From Eleusine coracana subsp. coracana (Eukaryota > Streptophyta > Magnoliopsida > Poales > Poaceae): a DNA stretch of 64,000 bases. The stretch covers positions 58,950,707 through 59,014,706 of the forward strand of contig CM064420.1 in the NCBI GenBank assembly GCA_032690845.1, given 5' to 3'. Below the pieces are notes generated by a model that was not told the DNA's origin, made no database searches, and saw only the letters and a list, made by a program, of their open reading frames with translations. The position numbers were made by a program, and so were the translations under genes. Below, in pieces: positions 35,250 to 47,644 of the stretch. How positions within the stretch are numbered: the stretch's first letter is position 1; the number at the start of each line of letters is the position of its first letter.

Positions 35250-38200
35250 ATGAACGCGAGGGCGTCGCCCGCACCGTCCGGCTTCGGGGCCGGGCGTGGG
35301 GATGACGACGGCGCGTTCTCGTTCCTCTCCAAGGGATGGCGCGAGGTGCGTGACTCGGCGACCGCCGACCTGCGCCTCATGCGCGCGCGCGCCGACTCGT
35401 TCCGCACGATTGCCGACCGTGAGCTCGAACAGCTCCTCGCCTCCGCCTCCGCGACGGTCCCCTCCCCGCCGCCGCCGGTAGCCGCGGGGGCGCCCATCGC
35501 CGAGCTCGAGTTCGTGCGCAGCCGGATCCAGCCCAAGATCTCCGAGCTGCGGCGCCAGTACGCGTCCGCAGCGCGGGACAGGGACCTCGGCCGCCGGGTG
35601 CTCGAGAGGTGGGGCCCCGCGCGCGCCCGCGTCGACCTCTCCGGGATCAGCGCCATCCGCAACGCAATCGTCTCCGAGGCGGACGGCGCGGAGCGGTGGA
35701 GGCGCGCGGCGTGGAGAGGAGAGGTGGAGGCGGACGGGGACGAGGGGAAGGAGTGGGAGGTGGTGAGGATGATACGGACCAGCCTCAAGGAGCTCGAGCG
35801 CCGGAGCCAGACCAGCGAGATTTTGGGGGGCTTGCGAGGCCCTAGCGAGTTCGTTGAGAAATTCAAATCCAGTCTGGTAATTTCTCCCATATATCTCCCT
35901 AATTGTGTTAGTATCTAATCGAGTAAGACTTAATTTTGGGGGATTCTAGTTTGCCCTGGGACTTGGATCCCAATTTTCCCTACACAAACAAGCCCTGAGC
36001 CGACAATTGGAAGAATTGCTATTCTGGCGTGATGACCTGTGCCACTTGTCACTTCATTTATGTAAACACTTCATAGTGCCTGAACCTGAAAATAGACATC
36101 GCTTAATGAAGGCTAAAATGGGTGTAAAAAGGTAAACTGGATACTTGAAATGCATGGAGTTACGAATTCATATAGTGGAAACAGGAAATCTTGACTACAA
36201 ACTCTAGCATGAGTGCAATTAACTAATCATGACTGTTCTTTTAAAGTTATACTAGCCATATGCCCGTGCGTTGCTACGATAAAAAATAAAATGACGAAGA
36301 ATGATTGACAAAACATTTTAGTGCATAAGCAAAATTGATATTTTTCACAAAAAATAGAAAATAGAAATTTATTAGTTTATATGCGGAAGTGATAAAAAAA
36401 TTACATCATGCTCATGTGTTTGCTTATCAATGGTTAAGAAGTAGGATATGTCAAAGGTGGATTGCACTGTGTAGATGGCTTGATTTGGTTGTCTTTTGAA
36501 GGCACGATAAAAAAATACAGAAATGCAAAAAAAAAAAAAAGTATTGGTTACAGATCCAAGTGCAAAATAAATGATTGAGAACTTGAGAATTCTAAAAGGT
36601 ATTAGATGAACTATTGAAAAAAAACTTGTGGAAATAAATTGGAGTTCATTTCGATTAAACATGGTACTTAATGCTTTATTTTTTTATTCTTTGTAGCTAC
36701 TAAGAAGTGGTGGGTGAAACCTGATATCAGAGGCATCCATATCATTTTTATATTTATCGTATTGTATTCCTGTTTCTAGACATGGAGTCACTTACAAGTG
36801 GGCCATTAGAGCATCTATGTGTTCATCTACTCGTTTGTTCTACTCTCTTTCTAGTATCTTCCTACGGAGGTGCGGATAGCCAGTGCCAGTGTGAGGCAAC
36901 ATCTCTACCTAGGAGAGCGCAGTGGTAGTTCCAAGCTTGAGAAGGGCTTATGTTGAAACCATGCCACGTGATCTGAAAAAGCCAGATAGCAACCGTCGGT
37001 ATTGACGGTGACGGCAGAAGGTCAAGGTCGCTCCTTTGGCTGAAACTGATGCCACCAGCTTTTTCCATAAGTTGAGGATGTTCTATTTTAGTAAATTTTC
37101 GAGGTCCTCGATGCCTCATTCGCCGATGCCCCAGTACTGCAATTGGCGGTGCCTCTTTTTTGTGTGTTTTCTTTCTCTTTGTTTCACTGGCTATCAACCA
37201 TTATCTCCTCTGCACTGTCTAATTAGGCCATCCCAAGCCTGATTTTGTCACTCCCGGAATCGCCTGGTGCAGATATTCGCTAGCGCCACTGCAGATGTGT
37301 TCTTGTTGTAGCAAGACAATTTTGGAATGAAAGCAAGAATATAAAACAATGTTCAAAGTAGACTGAAATAGGGAACTGGGGGAGAGGCGCTGTGGAGCAA
37401 AGGGCTGTTGGGTTGGTGGGACCCATATGTCGGCGCATTTTCCAGTAAGGGTGGTGCAACGACCACCACCATACAAGCCACCAACTCAGAATTTTAGTAT
37501 AGTAGAGATGAGTGAGACGTCTCCCATACCCCCTTAGGTTGTGTAATGTTTGGATAAAAGAAAAGATGGTGACAAGACATGAGTTGCATATATTTACACA
37601 TTGCAGTAACCTTATGACTCTACATGCCATTCAAAAATCTCTTTACAACTGAGAAGCTGATTACAGAACATATCTCAATTGAATGGTGGCATGCATTTTA
37701 CTCTCTAAACATCACTTGTAATCAAAGGCCTCACCTACCTTCTTCCTTTTGATGCAGAAATCTTTTAATGTTGAGACTCAGGGATCCAAGGTAACTCCAC
37801 AATTCATATCAGCTATGATTATATGAGTACACAGTTAACTGTTCAAAGTCTCTATCTGTTTCCTTAAAAAACATACCTTTTTTTTTTAGGATAAAAAACA
37901 TACCCTCTTGCATATACATTGATAATAGATCAGACCTAATTGTGTTTTTCACTGTGGTTGTTTTGGGCAAAAATTTGAGAAAAAAATAGAATGGTACTTT
38001 ATTTGTTTTGTAGGCACTGTCTGTTGAAATAATATTAGCTTCTACTGTTTGACTTTTTGCCCTGGAAATTTGCTATCCCATGAAGCTTTCAGATACACAT
38101 ATATGAATCTATGGTGCTATGCGTCTTAGCGCTGAATGGAACTATAAAGTTGTGTACTGCAAAAAAAATTTGATATGCCACTGCTTGATATGTACCATTA

Positions 38201-40308
38201 TCAACTCAAATCCTGGTGTTTTATTATGCAGGAAGTTCCTCCACTTGATCTTACAGAAATAATAGCGAATCTAGTGAGGCAGTCTGAACCATTTTTGGAT
38301 CAACTTGGTGTACGGAAAGGTATAGATAAAGCCAAAGAAATGCAGCTACAAAGAATTGCAGTATTCTTATTTTCATCCACCAATCAGTAAATTAGCTCTG
38401 ACCCTCTGTTGATACTGCTGTCCAGATCTGTGTGACAGGATAGTGGAGACGTTGTATAGGAAACAAAATCATTCTGTATCAGAAGACACATCCTTACTTG
38501 TAAATGATAATTCATCAAATGAGCTTGATTTAAGAATTGCCAGTGTGCTTGAGAGTACTGGTTATCATGCTGATAATGGCTTCTGGACTGAACCTGCAAA
38601 GTATGAGGTTTCAGACAATAAAAGACATGTGGCCATTGTCACTACAGCAAGCTTACCATGGATGACAGGAACAGCAGTCAATCCATTGTTCCGTGCAGCA
38701 TATCTGGCAAGAGGTACAAAACAAGATGTGACACTAGTAGTTCCTTGGCTCTGCAAGTCAGATCAAGAACTGGTCTACCCAAATAGTATGACTTTCGATT
38801 CACCAGAAGAGCAGGAAAGTTATATAAGGAGCTGGCTTGAGGAAAGACTTGGCTTTGAATCAAACTTCAAGATATCCTTTTATCCTGGCAAGGTGATTAT
38901 CTATGCATGTTGTTTTTTGTGTCAATTATGCCGATCTATTCAGTGACTGAAACCTGACATGCTATGTGCTTTGCAGTTCTCGAAAGAGCGGCGTAGCATC
39001 ATTCCTGCTGGTGATACATCTCAATTCATACCATCAAGAGAAGCAGATATAGCAGTATTGGAAGAACCAGAGCATCTCAACTGGTATCACCATGGAAACC
39101 GGTGGACAGACAAGTTCAACCATGTTGTTGGTGTAGTTCACACAAATTACCTGGAATATATCAAGAGAGAGAAGAATGGAGCACTTCAAGCTTTTCTAGT
39201 TGAACATATCAACAACTGGGTGACCAGAGCATACTGTGACAAGGTACTTTTTCTGGCTCAGTTTTTTTTTTCCTGCTCTACTAGTGCACTTGAACATTTC
39301 TAATGATTGCTTTGTGCAGGTCTTACGTCTTTCTGCTGCTACTCAAGATTTACCAAAGTCTATTGTTTGCAATGTTCACGGTGTAAACCCAAAGTTCCTG
39401 AAGATTGGTGAGAACATTACCGATAGGGGGAGTGGACAGCCATCCTTCTCCAAGGGTGCATATTTTCTTGGAAAGATGGTTTGGGCGAAAGGTTATAGGG
39501 AACTGATAGATTTGATGTCCAAACATAAAAACGACTTGGAAGGTTTCAAGTTAGACGTGTATGGAAGTGGTGAAGATTCGCAAGAAGTCCAGTCTACTTC
39601 CCGGAAGCTGGATTTGAGTCTCAACTTCTACAAGGGGAGGGATCATGCAGATAATTCATTACATGGGTATGTATTAATGAATAAACTAATGGATTTATCA
39701 AATGTCAATTAATTCATCAGATTTATGCTCCACTCTTTTGCTGGTTACTAATGACCAACTGCTTATGTATTCTTTTCAGGTACAAGGTTTTCATAAATCC
39801 TAGCATCAGTGATGTCCTGTGTACAGCAACAGCTGAGGCTCTTGCAATGGGGAAATTTGTCATCTGTGCTGAGCACCCATCAAACGAATTTTTCATGTCT
39901 TTTCCGAATTGCTTAACATATAAAACTTCAGAGGAGTTTGTCGCAAGAGTGAAAGAGGCAATGTCTAGAGAACCCCAACCTTTGACACCTGAGCAAAGAC
40001 ACAACCTTTCATGGGAAGCAGCAACTGAGAGATTCATGCAATACGCAGACCTTGACAAGGTTCTGAATGATAATGTTGCTCAGCACGGACAAGGTGGGAG
40101 TAGAAACAGGAGGAGAAGAAATGTACAGCCCAATTTGTCGGACATCATGGACGGAGGATTGGCATTTGCACATCGATGCCTAACCGGCAGTGAGGTCCTC
40201 AGGTTGGCAACAGGAGCTATTCCTGGTACACGGGACTACGATAAGCAGCATTGTGTGGATATGGGCCTTTTGCCGCCTCAAGTACAGCATCCGGTATATG
40301 GTTGGTGA
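35250..40308 (+). CDS. DGD1: Digalactosyldiacylglycerol synthase 1, seven exons
   Basis: DGD1 is a GT4 galactosyltransferase of the outer plastid envelope. It adds a second galactose from UDP-galactose to MGDG, making DGDG, the main bilayer galactolipid of thylakoids. Model: join(35250..35876, 37758..37790, 38232..38319, 38426..38892, 38977..39243, 39320..39666, 39780..40308), 785 residues; all junctions are GT-AG and phases fit. Exon 1 encodes the long N-terminal extension (FSFLSKGWREVRDSATADLR) that separates DGD1 from DGD2. Later exons show RHVAIVTTASLPWMTGTAVN, EEPEHLNWYHHGNRWTDKFN, NVHGVNPKFL and the nucleotide-sugar region INPSISDVLCTATAEALAMG. The C terminus is VYGW, close to the FGW end of the Arabidopsis protein, whose length (808) is similar. 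Exon 2 is only 33 bp. Intron 1 carries a Helitron. No defects seen. Confidence 0.96.
36252..37508 (-). mobile_element. Non-autonomous Helitron in DGD1 intron 1
   Basis: Read on the minus strand the 5' end is TCTCTACTATACTAAAA and the 3' end is CGTAGCAACGCACGGGCATA then TGGCTAG. Both match the Helitron end consensus described for maize and rice (TCTCTACTA..., ...GCACGGGC...CTAG). It sits exactly between an A (36251) and a T (37509), the AT target of Helitrons, with no duplication. It is 1257 bp and encodes no RepHel protein. The internal sequence around 36860-37200 is less AT-rich and might be a captured fragment, but I do not recognise it. Confidence 0.85.
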
Positions 40309-40738
40309 TGAGTACACCTGGATTGTACGTTCATCATAGGTATATATGTATGTACATAATACATCATGTAGCTATTACACATACTAACCTTTAGATTACT
40401 GTAGTTGTTATTAGGCCAGTGACAGGCCGTGGCTATTGTTTTGTACTACCTGGAATAGTGTTCTTTGTCTGTAAACTTGTAGTTGTATTACTGAAATCAA
40501 GTACAAACTGCCTTTTTCATGGACAGCAGAAGTTAAGATGATCAGTGTAAAGCAACGCAATACATACTATAGCCTCTTTTGTTTGCAGCATCTGAACTAT
40601 AGTTATTGAGCTTGAACCCTTTTTTCTCCATTTGGAGCTTGAATCGATGGTTCGGCCCAGACCAAGTGATGTCTCTTTTTGAAAGACAAAGCAAGTTTCT
40701 TGGACTTTTATTGAATTGGAGATCAATTCTTCATCTCT

Positions 40739-40740
<2 letters not shown>

Positions 40741-40785
<45 letters not shown>
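40741..40785. repeat. (AG)n microsatellite
   Basis: Uninterrupted AG dinucleotides over 45 bases, followed by an AGAAGAGA tail. Confidence 0.97.
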
Positions 40786-40789
<4 letters not shown>

Positions 40790-43700
40790 AATCGTAGGTA
40801 TGATGCGTATTACTGTCCTGGATTAACCGTGCCTTTTCCATTGCAATACATGTGTGTAATTTAGGATCTGCTCGGACTTCGGTCCAATAGAATTGTCAAG
40901 CCTTCTCCTCTGTCACCTCGTCCCGACCCATGGGCTCGATCCATAGCTGCGGACGCCTACGAGCATGCTTCTTCTGGCGCGAGCCGCCGGGCCGCCGGGG
41001 ATTCGTCGTAAACGGCCGACGAGGAGCGGTCAATGCCTTTGCCTCGCGGAATGCTGGCGGGCTAGTGGCAGTTGCACGCGCGCGCCCGCCAGGTTTGCGG
41101 GGAAAGGCAAAAATGAGAGCGCCCTCACACTCCTCAAGACGGTTGGTCACTGCATCGGCATGCGTAGACTAGTCGGTTCCGTCCGCTCACCAGCTCGGCT
41201 CTGAAATTGCGAGGAGTGCCGCCTTGTATTGACTCGACTCGACTGCTATCTGCTTCACGGATCAGCACGAGAGGATCGGACCGATCGGTCAGTGCATGCT
41301 GCAGCTAAAACGTCGTCCGGCCCTGTAGGCGCTGCGAGCTCAGCGAATGCAGCTCCAAATTTGAAGAGAACGAACATTATTACGGAGACAGTACAAAACA
41401 ATGGCCAAAGTCTGTCTTGGTCGGGCGCTAAAATTGTTGCAATACTAAGGAGGTGTTCATTTCTACAGGGCTAAACTTTAGCCCTATCCCACAAAAGGCA
41501 CTCGACATGACAGCTTCTCCCTCCGTTTTTTATGTCCTCGCGCTTGGCTTTGGTTAATTAGACCACGGTAAATACCAAATGTAAGAAATAAAAACTAGAG
41601 AGAGAGACACACACACAGAGAGTATATGTTATAATGAGTAATGACAAATTTTCTCGTTTCAAAAACCTCTCATGTTGTTCTGCATAGGACATCACCAATG
41701 TTATAGATTTGTGTGAAAGCCTTTTATCTAAAAACAATGCATATTAGTTAGTAAAAATCACCATGTTAGTTAGTAAAAAAGTATAAATAATTGTCCACCA
41801 TTGATATATGGGTTGAATTTAGAGGAGTGAATTTTAGAAGTATAGGGACAAATGTCCCTTGTGATATGTCATCATCTTTTTTTTTTTGGAAACTATATTT
41901 GTCATCATCTTATGCTAAGAGCCGAGATTCATCCATGTCGTATCTGATAGGTTATAATGTAAATCATATCTGTATTGACAATCTGACGTTAGGAAGGTGG
42001 AGCACTTGTCTATATGTGTATTTATCAAAATTGTGTGCTGATCTTTTTTTTTCAGATAACATTACACTCTTCACAGTTTTTGAAGTATGAAGAACATTCT
42101 TATACGTTTTTTTATTCTTCTACACTGTCGACTATGCTTCAAACCACAATACCATGTGATAATACAACTCTTCTGGAAATTTCAGCCTTTTGCCAGTTTA
42201 ATAAATTACATCTACCACCAAGTTTTCCCATTTTATGTATTTTACTATTTGATGTAATACCAAGTTTGAACAGTCATCCAACCTAAAATATCATACTCTC
42301 CGTATAACTCTCTCTGGTAGCCGCCGCGGAGCCAGTGGGAGAAGTGCTGAAATGTCAATATTTTCACCTTTGATGGTGACCATAATCATAGCTGATGATG
42401 ACGTAACAACAACATTGTTATAGCGTCCATATGCATTGCTCACGTTCTGTAAATGTCTCTCATTTATTCTTCACCTTTTCTTCTTTAGAAAATCGTTTTG
42501 CGCTCTAGGATGGATCAGTAAAATGAAATTCCATGAACAATGTCATCAAGATTTTCGCCTTAATTTGGCGCTATATATTACGCATGGGCTAAAAGGCTGT
42601 AGAACTCAACATTTGGGTCGTTGAAGTTCATTTTTGCTAATTCAAAATGAAATCCCGTTTGGGTCCACCATCTCATGCAACTGGGACCTGCAGAAATGTG
42701 ATAAGAGAGGGACACGGAAGCAAATATTCAGAGCGGTTAGCACTAGCAAAACACTTCAACAACGTCACTTCTCTTCTGCTATCTCAATACGTTTTCGATT
42801 GCCAACTTTCTCGTCGTATCTTTTGTGCTTGTTGCAGACTTTTGACCACATCTTATCATACTTAAGGTAGAACAGGATTGCTCGGTCAGCTCTTGCACAT
42901 TTCGAACCCATTCGTGGTTGCCAATTCGTATTTATGATATATATAGATGCATGAATCTGGTACATATGTATGTGCAGATGAAGTGTCAAACATGGGCTAC
43001 CTCGCCACAATTTGCAGGCTCCATCATCCGTCCATATGCATGTGTATGTCTGTCTATGATTTACAAACATTTATTTCGTATCCGAACTTTGATTTGCTGT
43101 TGACCTGTTTGATCTGGATCATGTGGCTGCAAAAGAGGAAGCGTGTATATATGCTACAGTACAACAAGCCGATGAAAAGTAGTAGAGCTGCATATAAGCC
43201 AGTTGGTATCGAAGTACTCGGAGTACTAACATGCAGTTCTCGGAACGTATGCAGTCGTTGCAGGTTAAGAAGGTCTCAAAAAAGAATTGCAGGTTAAAAA
43301 TGTCAACATTAAACGGCGAGTCAAACAGCAACCGAAATCAATGATAACATGCCGCATAGGGTAATGCAATAGTACTAGGCAGTAGAAGATTCTGTTTACT
43401 ACTGAATTGTCTTGGTTGCAGCTATCTCTCGGCAAAACTTAACCCACTCTACATTGTAGTTGTACGTACTTGTAGGATAATCATTTAACTTTTTTTTTGT
43501 CTCGAAACTGGATAAACATTTGACTAACAATTGTTTCTGCCTTTTTGCTGTTTGATGCCTATATCTGCAATTCTCAATGCACTCATGGTTTAACGGGTCC
43601 TCGTTTTGAAGAATCAGAAGCCACACTCTTGCACGTTCTTCAATAAAGTCTGATTTATTCGTAGCGTGTGCATTTGAATCTTGAACTTGCATGCAGAAAC

Positions 43701-44232
43701 TAGCGACTCTCTCAGACGGTGGTTTCAGCTGCAAAAAAAAAAAAAAAAAAAAAAAATCATCATAGAACGTTGATGTTTGCGTTAAGAATTTGACGTGAAG
43801 TTTTCGATAACACACTAACAAGTATATCCTGATTTTATTCTTTGCTTCAAACAATTAAAACCTAATCAAGTTGGTTTCATGACTTTTTGTTACTTTAGAT
43901 CAACATATGGATTATTCGGCTGTGTAATTTCATCTATGTGCGTGGATAGGGTCTGTTCGGTTGATTCAACTAACCAAGTGTGACTAGTAGTATATATAGA
44001 ATTACTCCGGTTGTTAATATATAGGAATTTAGGATAACTTTTCATTAAGTTTTTAATCTGTTTCTGGTCTCTACCTTTTTGTCCTCAAAGAAAAATATGA
44101 TCTCTGCGTGCTTAGCCTCACTAAAATTGTGTCTGCTTTTGCTACTCTAATTTGAGTCATCTAGAAGCGACAATGGTTTAGAAAGAAACTAACTTCAGGT
44201 ATGAGCTAAGGTCATCTAGCCGGTATACAGTA

Positions 44233-44469
44233 CTCCCTTTATTCCAAAATTATTGTTATTATTAATTTTTTCGTATTACCTTTGATCACTCGTCTTGTTC
44301 AAAATATTTGTTCAAATATATATAAAAAATAAGTGATATTTCAATTTTATCTAATAATAAAATAAATAATAAGAAAAAATATGATATCTTTTAAAACTTT
44401 TTGAATAGGACGAATGATCAAAGTTAGCGAAAAAAGTCAACGATAACAACAATTTTGGAACGGAGGGAG
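44233..44469. mobile_element. Stowaway MITE
   Basis: The left terminus CTCCCTTTATTCCAAAATTA and the right terminus reversed CTCCCTCCGTTCCAAAATTG are flanked by TA (44231-44232, 44470-44471). The inner arms pair again around TGATCA. Confidence 0.9.
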
Positions 44470-45054
44470 TATATCACAGCCCTGAGCAAAAGTAAATGCC
44501 ATACCAAATTATCCTAAATGCAAATTTAGTATTTGAACTGTTGTTGGATCACTGGTAAATTACATGGCAGCAAAATGCTGCCACCGAAAGTTTAGTTGCT
44601 TAATTACATAACATATATAGTTCAGAAAAGCACAAAGACCTTTAGAGTGCGTAATGCTGGGATCCATACACAATACTACAAGCAACTATTAGGCGTTGTA
44701 GAAGTACTATCATTAATCACATGCATGTATTGATTGAAGAGAAAAAGGTCAAATAAGCAGAGCTATAGAGGTACAACTATGCAAATAAAAACATAGCTTT
44801 GCAGTAAAAAAAATTCGTAAAAGTATCCCATGGGTAAAACAACATGAACTATAATTTTATTTTAACCACACATTATTACTCGTGAAATATTTGTTTGCCA
44901 TTTTACAAAAAAGACAAAATCTGTGTTTCAATTCACATATATAATGAAGTAATTTAATTCACGACGATAAAACTGTGTATCTTACATATGGGACAATGCC
45001 ATGTCCGACTTGATATTCGTCATCTCTTGTTACTGCGGAAGTAATAACAAACAA

Positions 45055-46082
45055 ATATTTTTGGATATGTAGACATCTCGTAAGGCATCTAAGTTACTGA
45101 CAACTGACTACATGAATGAAAAGGTTTGTAAAATCAAGTATACCAGAGTTGCTTCATTTAATATTTGAATTGAGTATATGTGTCTCTTCAGTTATTACAT
45201 ACATTTCCCTTTTGGATGCATCTGAACACTCTAAAACTACGCAAGGACAAAATTTGAGCACCTAATAATAACTAATGTGATCGAAGCAATGTGTACATAT
45301 ATGCACACAAGTATTGCCATTGCTACATATTCCGAATTTGAACTGAGAGGCGCAACTACTAATAACCAATGTATATACACATGCACAAGTATTGTCATTG
45401 CTACTACTAACCATTTTTTTGGAGTACACTCTCAAAGATAAACAATAGTTCTTATTACATGTTTTCCCTTGGGACAAGAGTAATTAATTTTGTACATATT
45501 CTTTTTTTTAGAATCAAATTATTTCTACTACACACTAATAAGAATGAGATTTAGCACATACATAAAAAAAATTGATATGTAGACAATGAAGGGCATCTGA
45601 GTTACTAACAACTGAACACATGAAACCGGATAGATTTTGTACAATCAGGTATATCGGAGTCGCTTCATAAAATATTTGAATTGAGTATATGCATCTCCTC
45701 ATTTATTAAATACATTTATTCCCTTTTGGATCTGAACTCTCTAAAACTACACACGATCGAGGACAAAATTGGAACATCTGCTAATAATAATTGATATGAT
45801 CAATGCAATAAATGATCACGTTGTGTATATCAAAATAAGTATCACAATTGCTGCATGATATGAGCTTGAACTGGAAACAAACGATTTGCTTTATTCCATC
45901 CATATGTATGAGATTCTCCATTTTGGAGAGTACATCTCTCAAGGACAAACGATAATTATTATTACATATTTTTTGTTGGGAAAAGAGTAATAACGAAGTT
46001 TGTACATCTTTTTTTTTCTTTCAGAATCAAATTTCTACTGCGCACTACTAACAATTAAGGGGATTTAGCACATAGTACGTAT
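45055..46082. repeat. Diverged tandem duplication, two units of about 510 bp
   Basis: GGCATCTAAGTTACTGACAA at 45084 recurs as GGCATCTGAGTTACTAACAA at 45592, and the order of later motifs is kept: ATATTTGAATTGAGTATATG, CTCTAAAACTAC, GTACATATTC/GTACATCTTT and GATTTAGCACATA. Unit 1 has in addition a short internal repeat (CAAGTATTG.CATTGCTAC twice). It lies immediately downstream of the U-box gene. Confidence 0.75.
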
Positions 46083-46182
46083 ATAAAAAGGATGCTGATG
46101 AAATTGTATAATCCTTTAATTTTTCCTAGTAGAAATTAAATAATCAGTGTAATAATAATGTACACGAAGATGATGGCATGTA

Positions 46183-47472
46183 TCAAGAAGGGTAGGTCGC
46201 CCTGAGGAGTTCATGCAAGCACGGCGAGTCCTTCCAAACCCTAGCGTGCGCCCTGAGCATCTCCTTTGCCCTGACCCTTGCCCTCTCGCCAGTCTCCACC
46301 TGCAGCACCAGCAGCAGCTTTGCCACCACCCCGACGGCGAGCATCTCCTGCAACACGGCCTTGATGGGCGAGTGCCTTGCCACGGCGTGCAGCGCGCGCA
46401 CAGCGCTCTCGGTGGCGGCGGGCGAGACCCGCCCCGCCTTCTTGGCCACGACGGCGAGCCCCGCCGGGTGCGCCACCAGCTCGGCCCTTCCCTCCGCGCA
46501 CCCGCACAGGTGGTCCACCGCCACCACGGCGAGCTCGGTGGCGCGCCGCCCGCCCTCGTCGAGGAGCAGCTCCACGAGCGCCGGCACGGCCCCGGCCTCC
46601 ACCGCCTTCACCCGGTTCCGGCCCCACGGGCAGAGCCGGCACAGCACGTGCAGCGCCGCGCGCACCGCCTTGGACGACACGCGGTCGGCGACCACGCGCA
46701 CCACCTCGCGCACCAGGTCGGGGCGGGCCGCGGCGAGGCGGGCCGGCGGCGTGGACGACGCGACGAGTTTGAGGAGGAGGATGCCGTGCGTGCGGGAGCG
46801 GTAGCTGGGCCGGCGCAGCACGGTGGTCAGCGTGTCGAGGAAGTCGGCCTGCGCGTCGAGGACGCGGGCCAGGCTCTTCTCCGACGGCTTCAGCGCGACG
46901 AGCAGGCCCAGCGCGTCGTCCGCGGGGGAGCTCATCGTCGGGGAATCCAAGACGAAGTCGTCGTCGTCGGCAGCGTCCAAGTTGCGGCGCGGCGACTTGA
47001 GATTTGGAGGAGGGAAGTGCCTGGCGACGATGGAGGCGAGGAACTCGACGGCGCCGGGCGTACCCTCGACGCATCGCCGGTTGCGCTCGCTCTCGGCGGC
47101 GGCGGCCCGCATCTCCCGGACCGCGGCGGCCTCCCCCCTTCCGCTGCCGGTCCGGCCCTCGTCAACGAGCGCGGCGACGCGGCTCGAGTCCAGCGGCGGC
47201 CGCGGCGTCGGGAAGCGCTCCACCTGGTGCGCGGCGCACCAGGCCTGGATGAGGCGGCGGAGGGTGTGGTTGGGCGTCGCCTCCCGCTCCTCGGGCGCCA
47301 GCGCGCGCCGCGTCACGGGGCACGTGCCCTTGTCGTCGGAGAAGAGCCACCGCTCGATGCTGGCGCGGTCGTAGGTGATGCCCGTTGCGAGGGTCACCGG
47401 GTCCCGCATCACATCCAGCGAGATCGGGCACAGGAAGTAGTGTGGAACCTCCGCCGACATCGACACCTCCAT
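46183..47472 (-). CDS. U-box E3 ubiquitin ligase with ARM repeats (PUB22/23/24 type)
   Basis: Intronless, 429 residues from ATG 47470-47472. The same frame is open upstream to 47688. I choose the inner ATG because a TATA box at 47638-47644 lies inside that extension and because family members begin a few residues before the U-box. The U-box is at about residues 9-80: VPHYFLCPISLDVMRDPVTL, GITYDRASIERWL, CPVTRRAL, PNHTLRRLIQAWC. A variable linker follows, then Armadillo-type repeats to the C terminus (AVRAALHVLCRLCPWGRNRV, AVEAGAVPALVELLL, DHLCGCAEGRAELV). PUB22/23/24 attach ubiquitin to targets such as exocyst Exo70B2 and dampen PAMP-triggered immunity; that role here is inference. GC content is very high, as is common in intronless grass genes. 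Confidence 0.92.
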   Translation of the reverse strand: MEVSMSAEVPHYFLCPISLDVMRDPVTLATGITYDRASIERWLFSDDKGTCPVTRRALAPEEREATPNHTLRRLIQAWCAAHQVERFPTPRPPLDSSRVAALVDEGRTGSGRGEAAAVREMRAAAAESERNRRCVEGTPGAVEFLASIVARHFPPPNLKSPRRNLDAADDDDFVLDSPTMSSPADDALGLLVALKPSEKSLARVLDAQADFLDTLTTVLRRPSYRSRTHGILLLKLVASSTPPARLAAARPDLVREVVRVVADRVSSKAVRAALHVLCRLCPWGRNRVKAVEAGAVPALVELLLDEGGRRATELAVVAVDHLCGCAEGRAELVAHPAGLAVVAKKAGRVSPAATESAVRALHAVARHSPIKAVLQEMLAVGVVAKLLLVLQVETGERARVRAKEMLRAHARVWKDSPCLHELLRATYPS

Positions 47473-47637
47473 GTCTGCTGTGTCTTGGCTGCTGTGTGTT
47501 GATCGGAGTGAGGTGATCCCGATCGCAGTTGAAATTGCTTGTTGGGAAGCTTGCAGAGGAAAAGAGAACGAAGAGAGATCGAAGACGAAGCTGCTTATCG
47601 GTGGAGGAATGGAAATGGAAGCCACGGCGCGCGCGTG

Positions 47638-47644
47638 TTTTATA
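47638..47644 (-). promoter_or_regulatory. TATA box of the U-box gene
   Basis: The minus strand reads CACCTATAAAACACG, 166 bases before the ATG, a normal distance for a 5' UTR of about 130 bases. Confidence 0.7.

Larger units (their letters stand above)
40309..46182. other. 5.9-kb intergenic region between the 3' ends of DGD1 and the U-box gene
   Basis: It starts with the DGD1 3' UTR (several TGTA-rich and AATA-rich motifs near 40330-40500). It holds an AG microsatellite, one clear Stowaway MITE, the left end of another near 41517 (CTCCCTCCGTTTTTTATGTC), a poly-A run near 43733-43756 and a diverged tandem duplication next to the U-box gene. A GC-rich island at 40900-41350 has open frames on both strands but none resembles a known protein. 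Confidence 0.55.

Noticed and set aside
40896..41204. GC-rich ORFs on both strands downstream of DGD1
   Set aside because: No recognisable domain and open in several frames at once.
41514..41560. Stowaway-like terminus CTCCCTCCGTTTTTTATG
   Set aside because: No matching right end nearby, so only a possible remnant.
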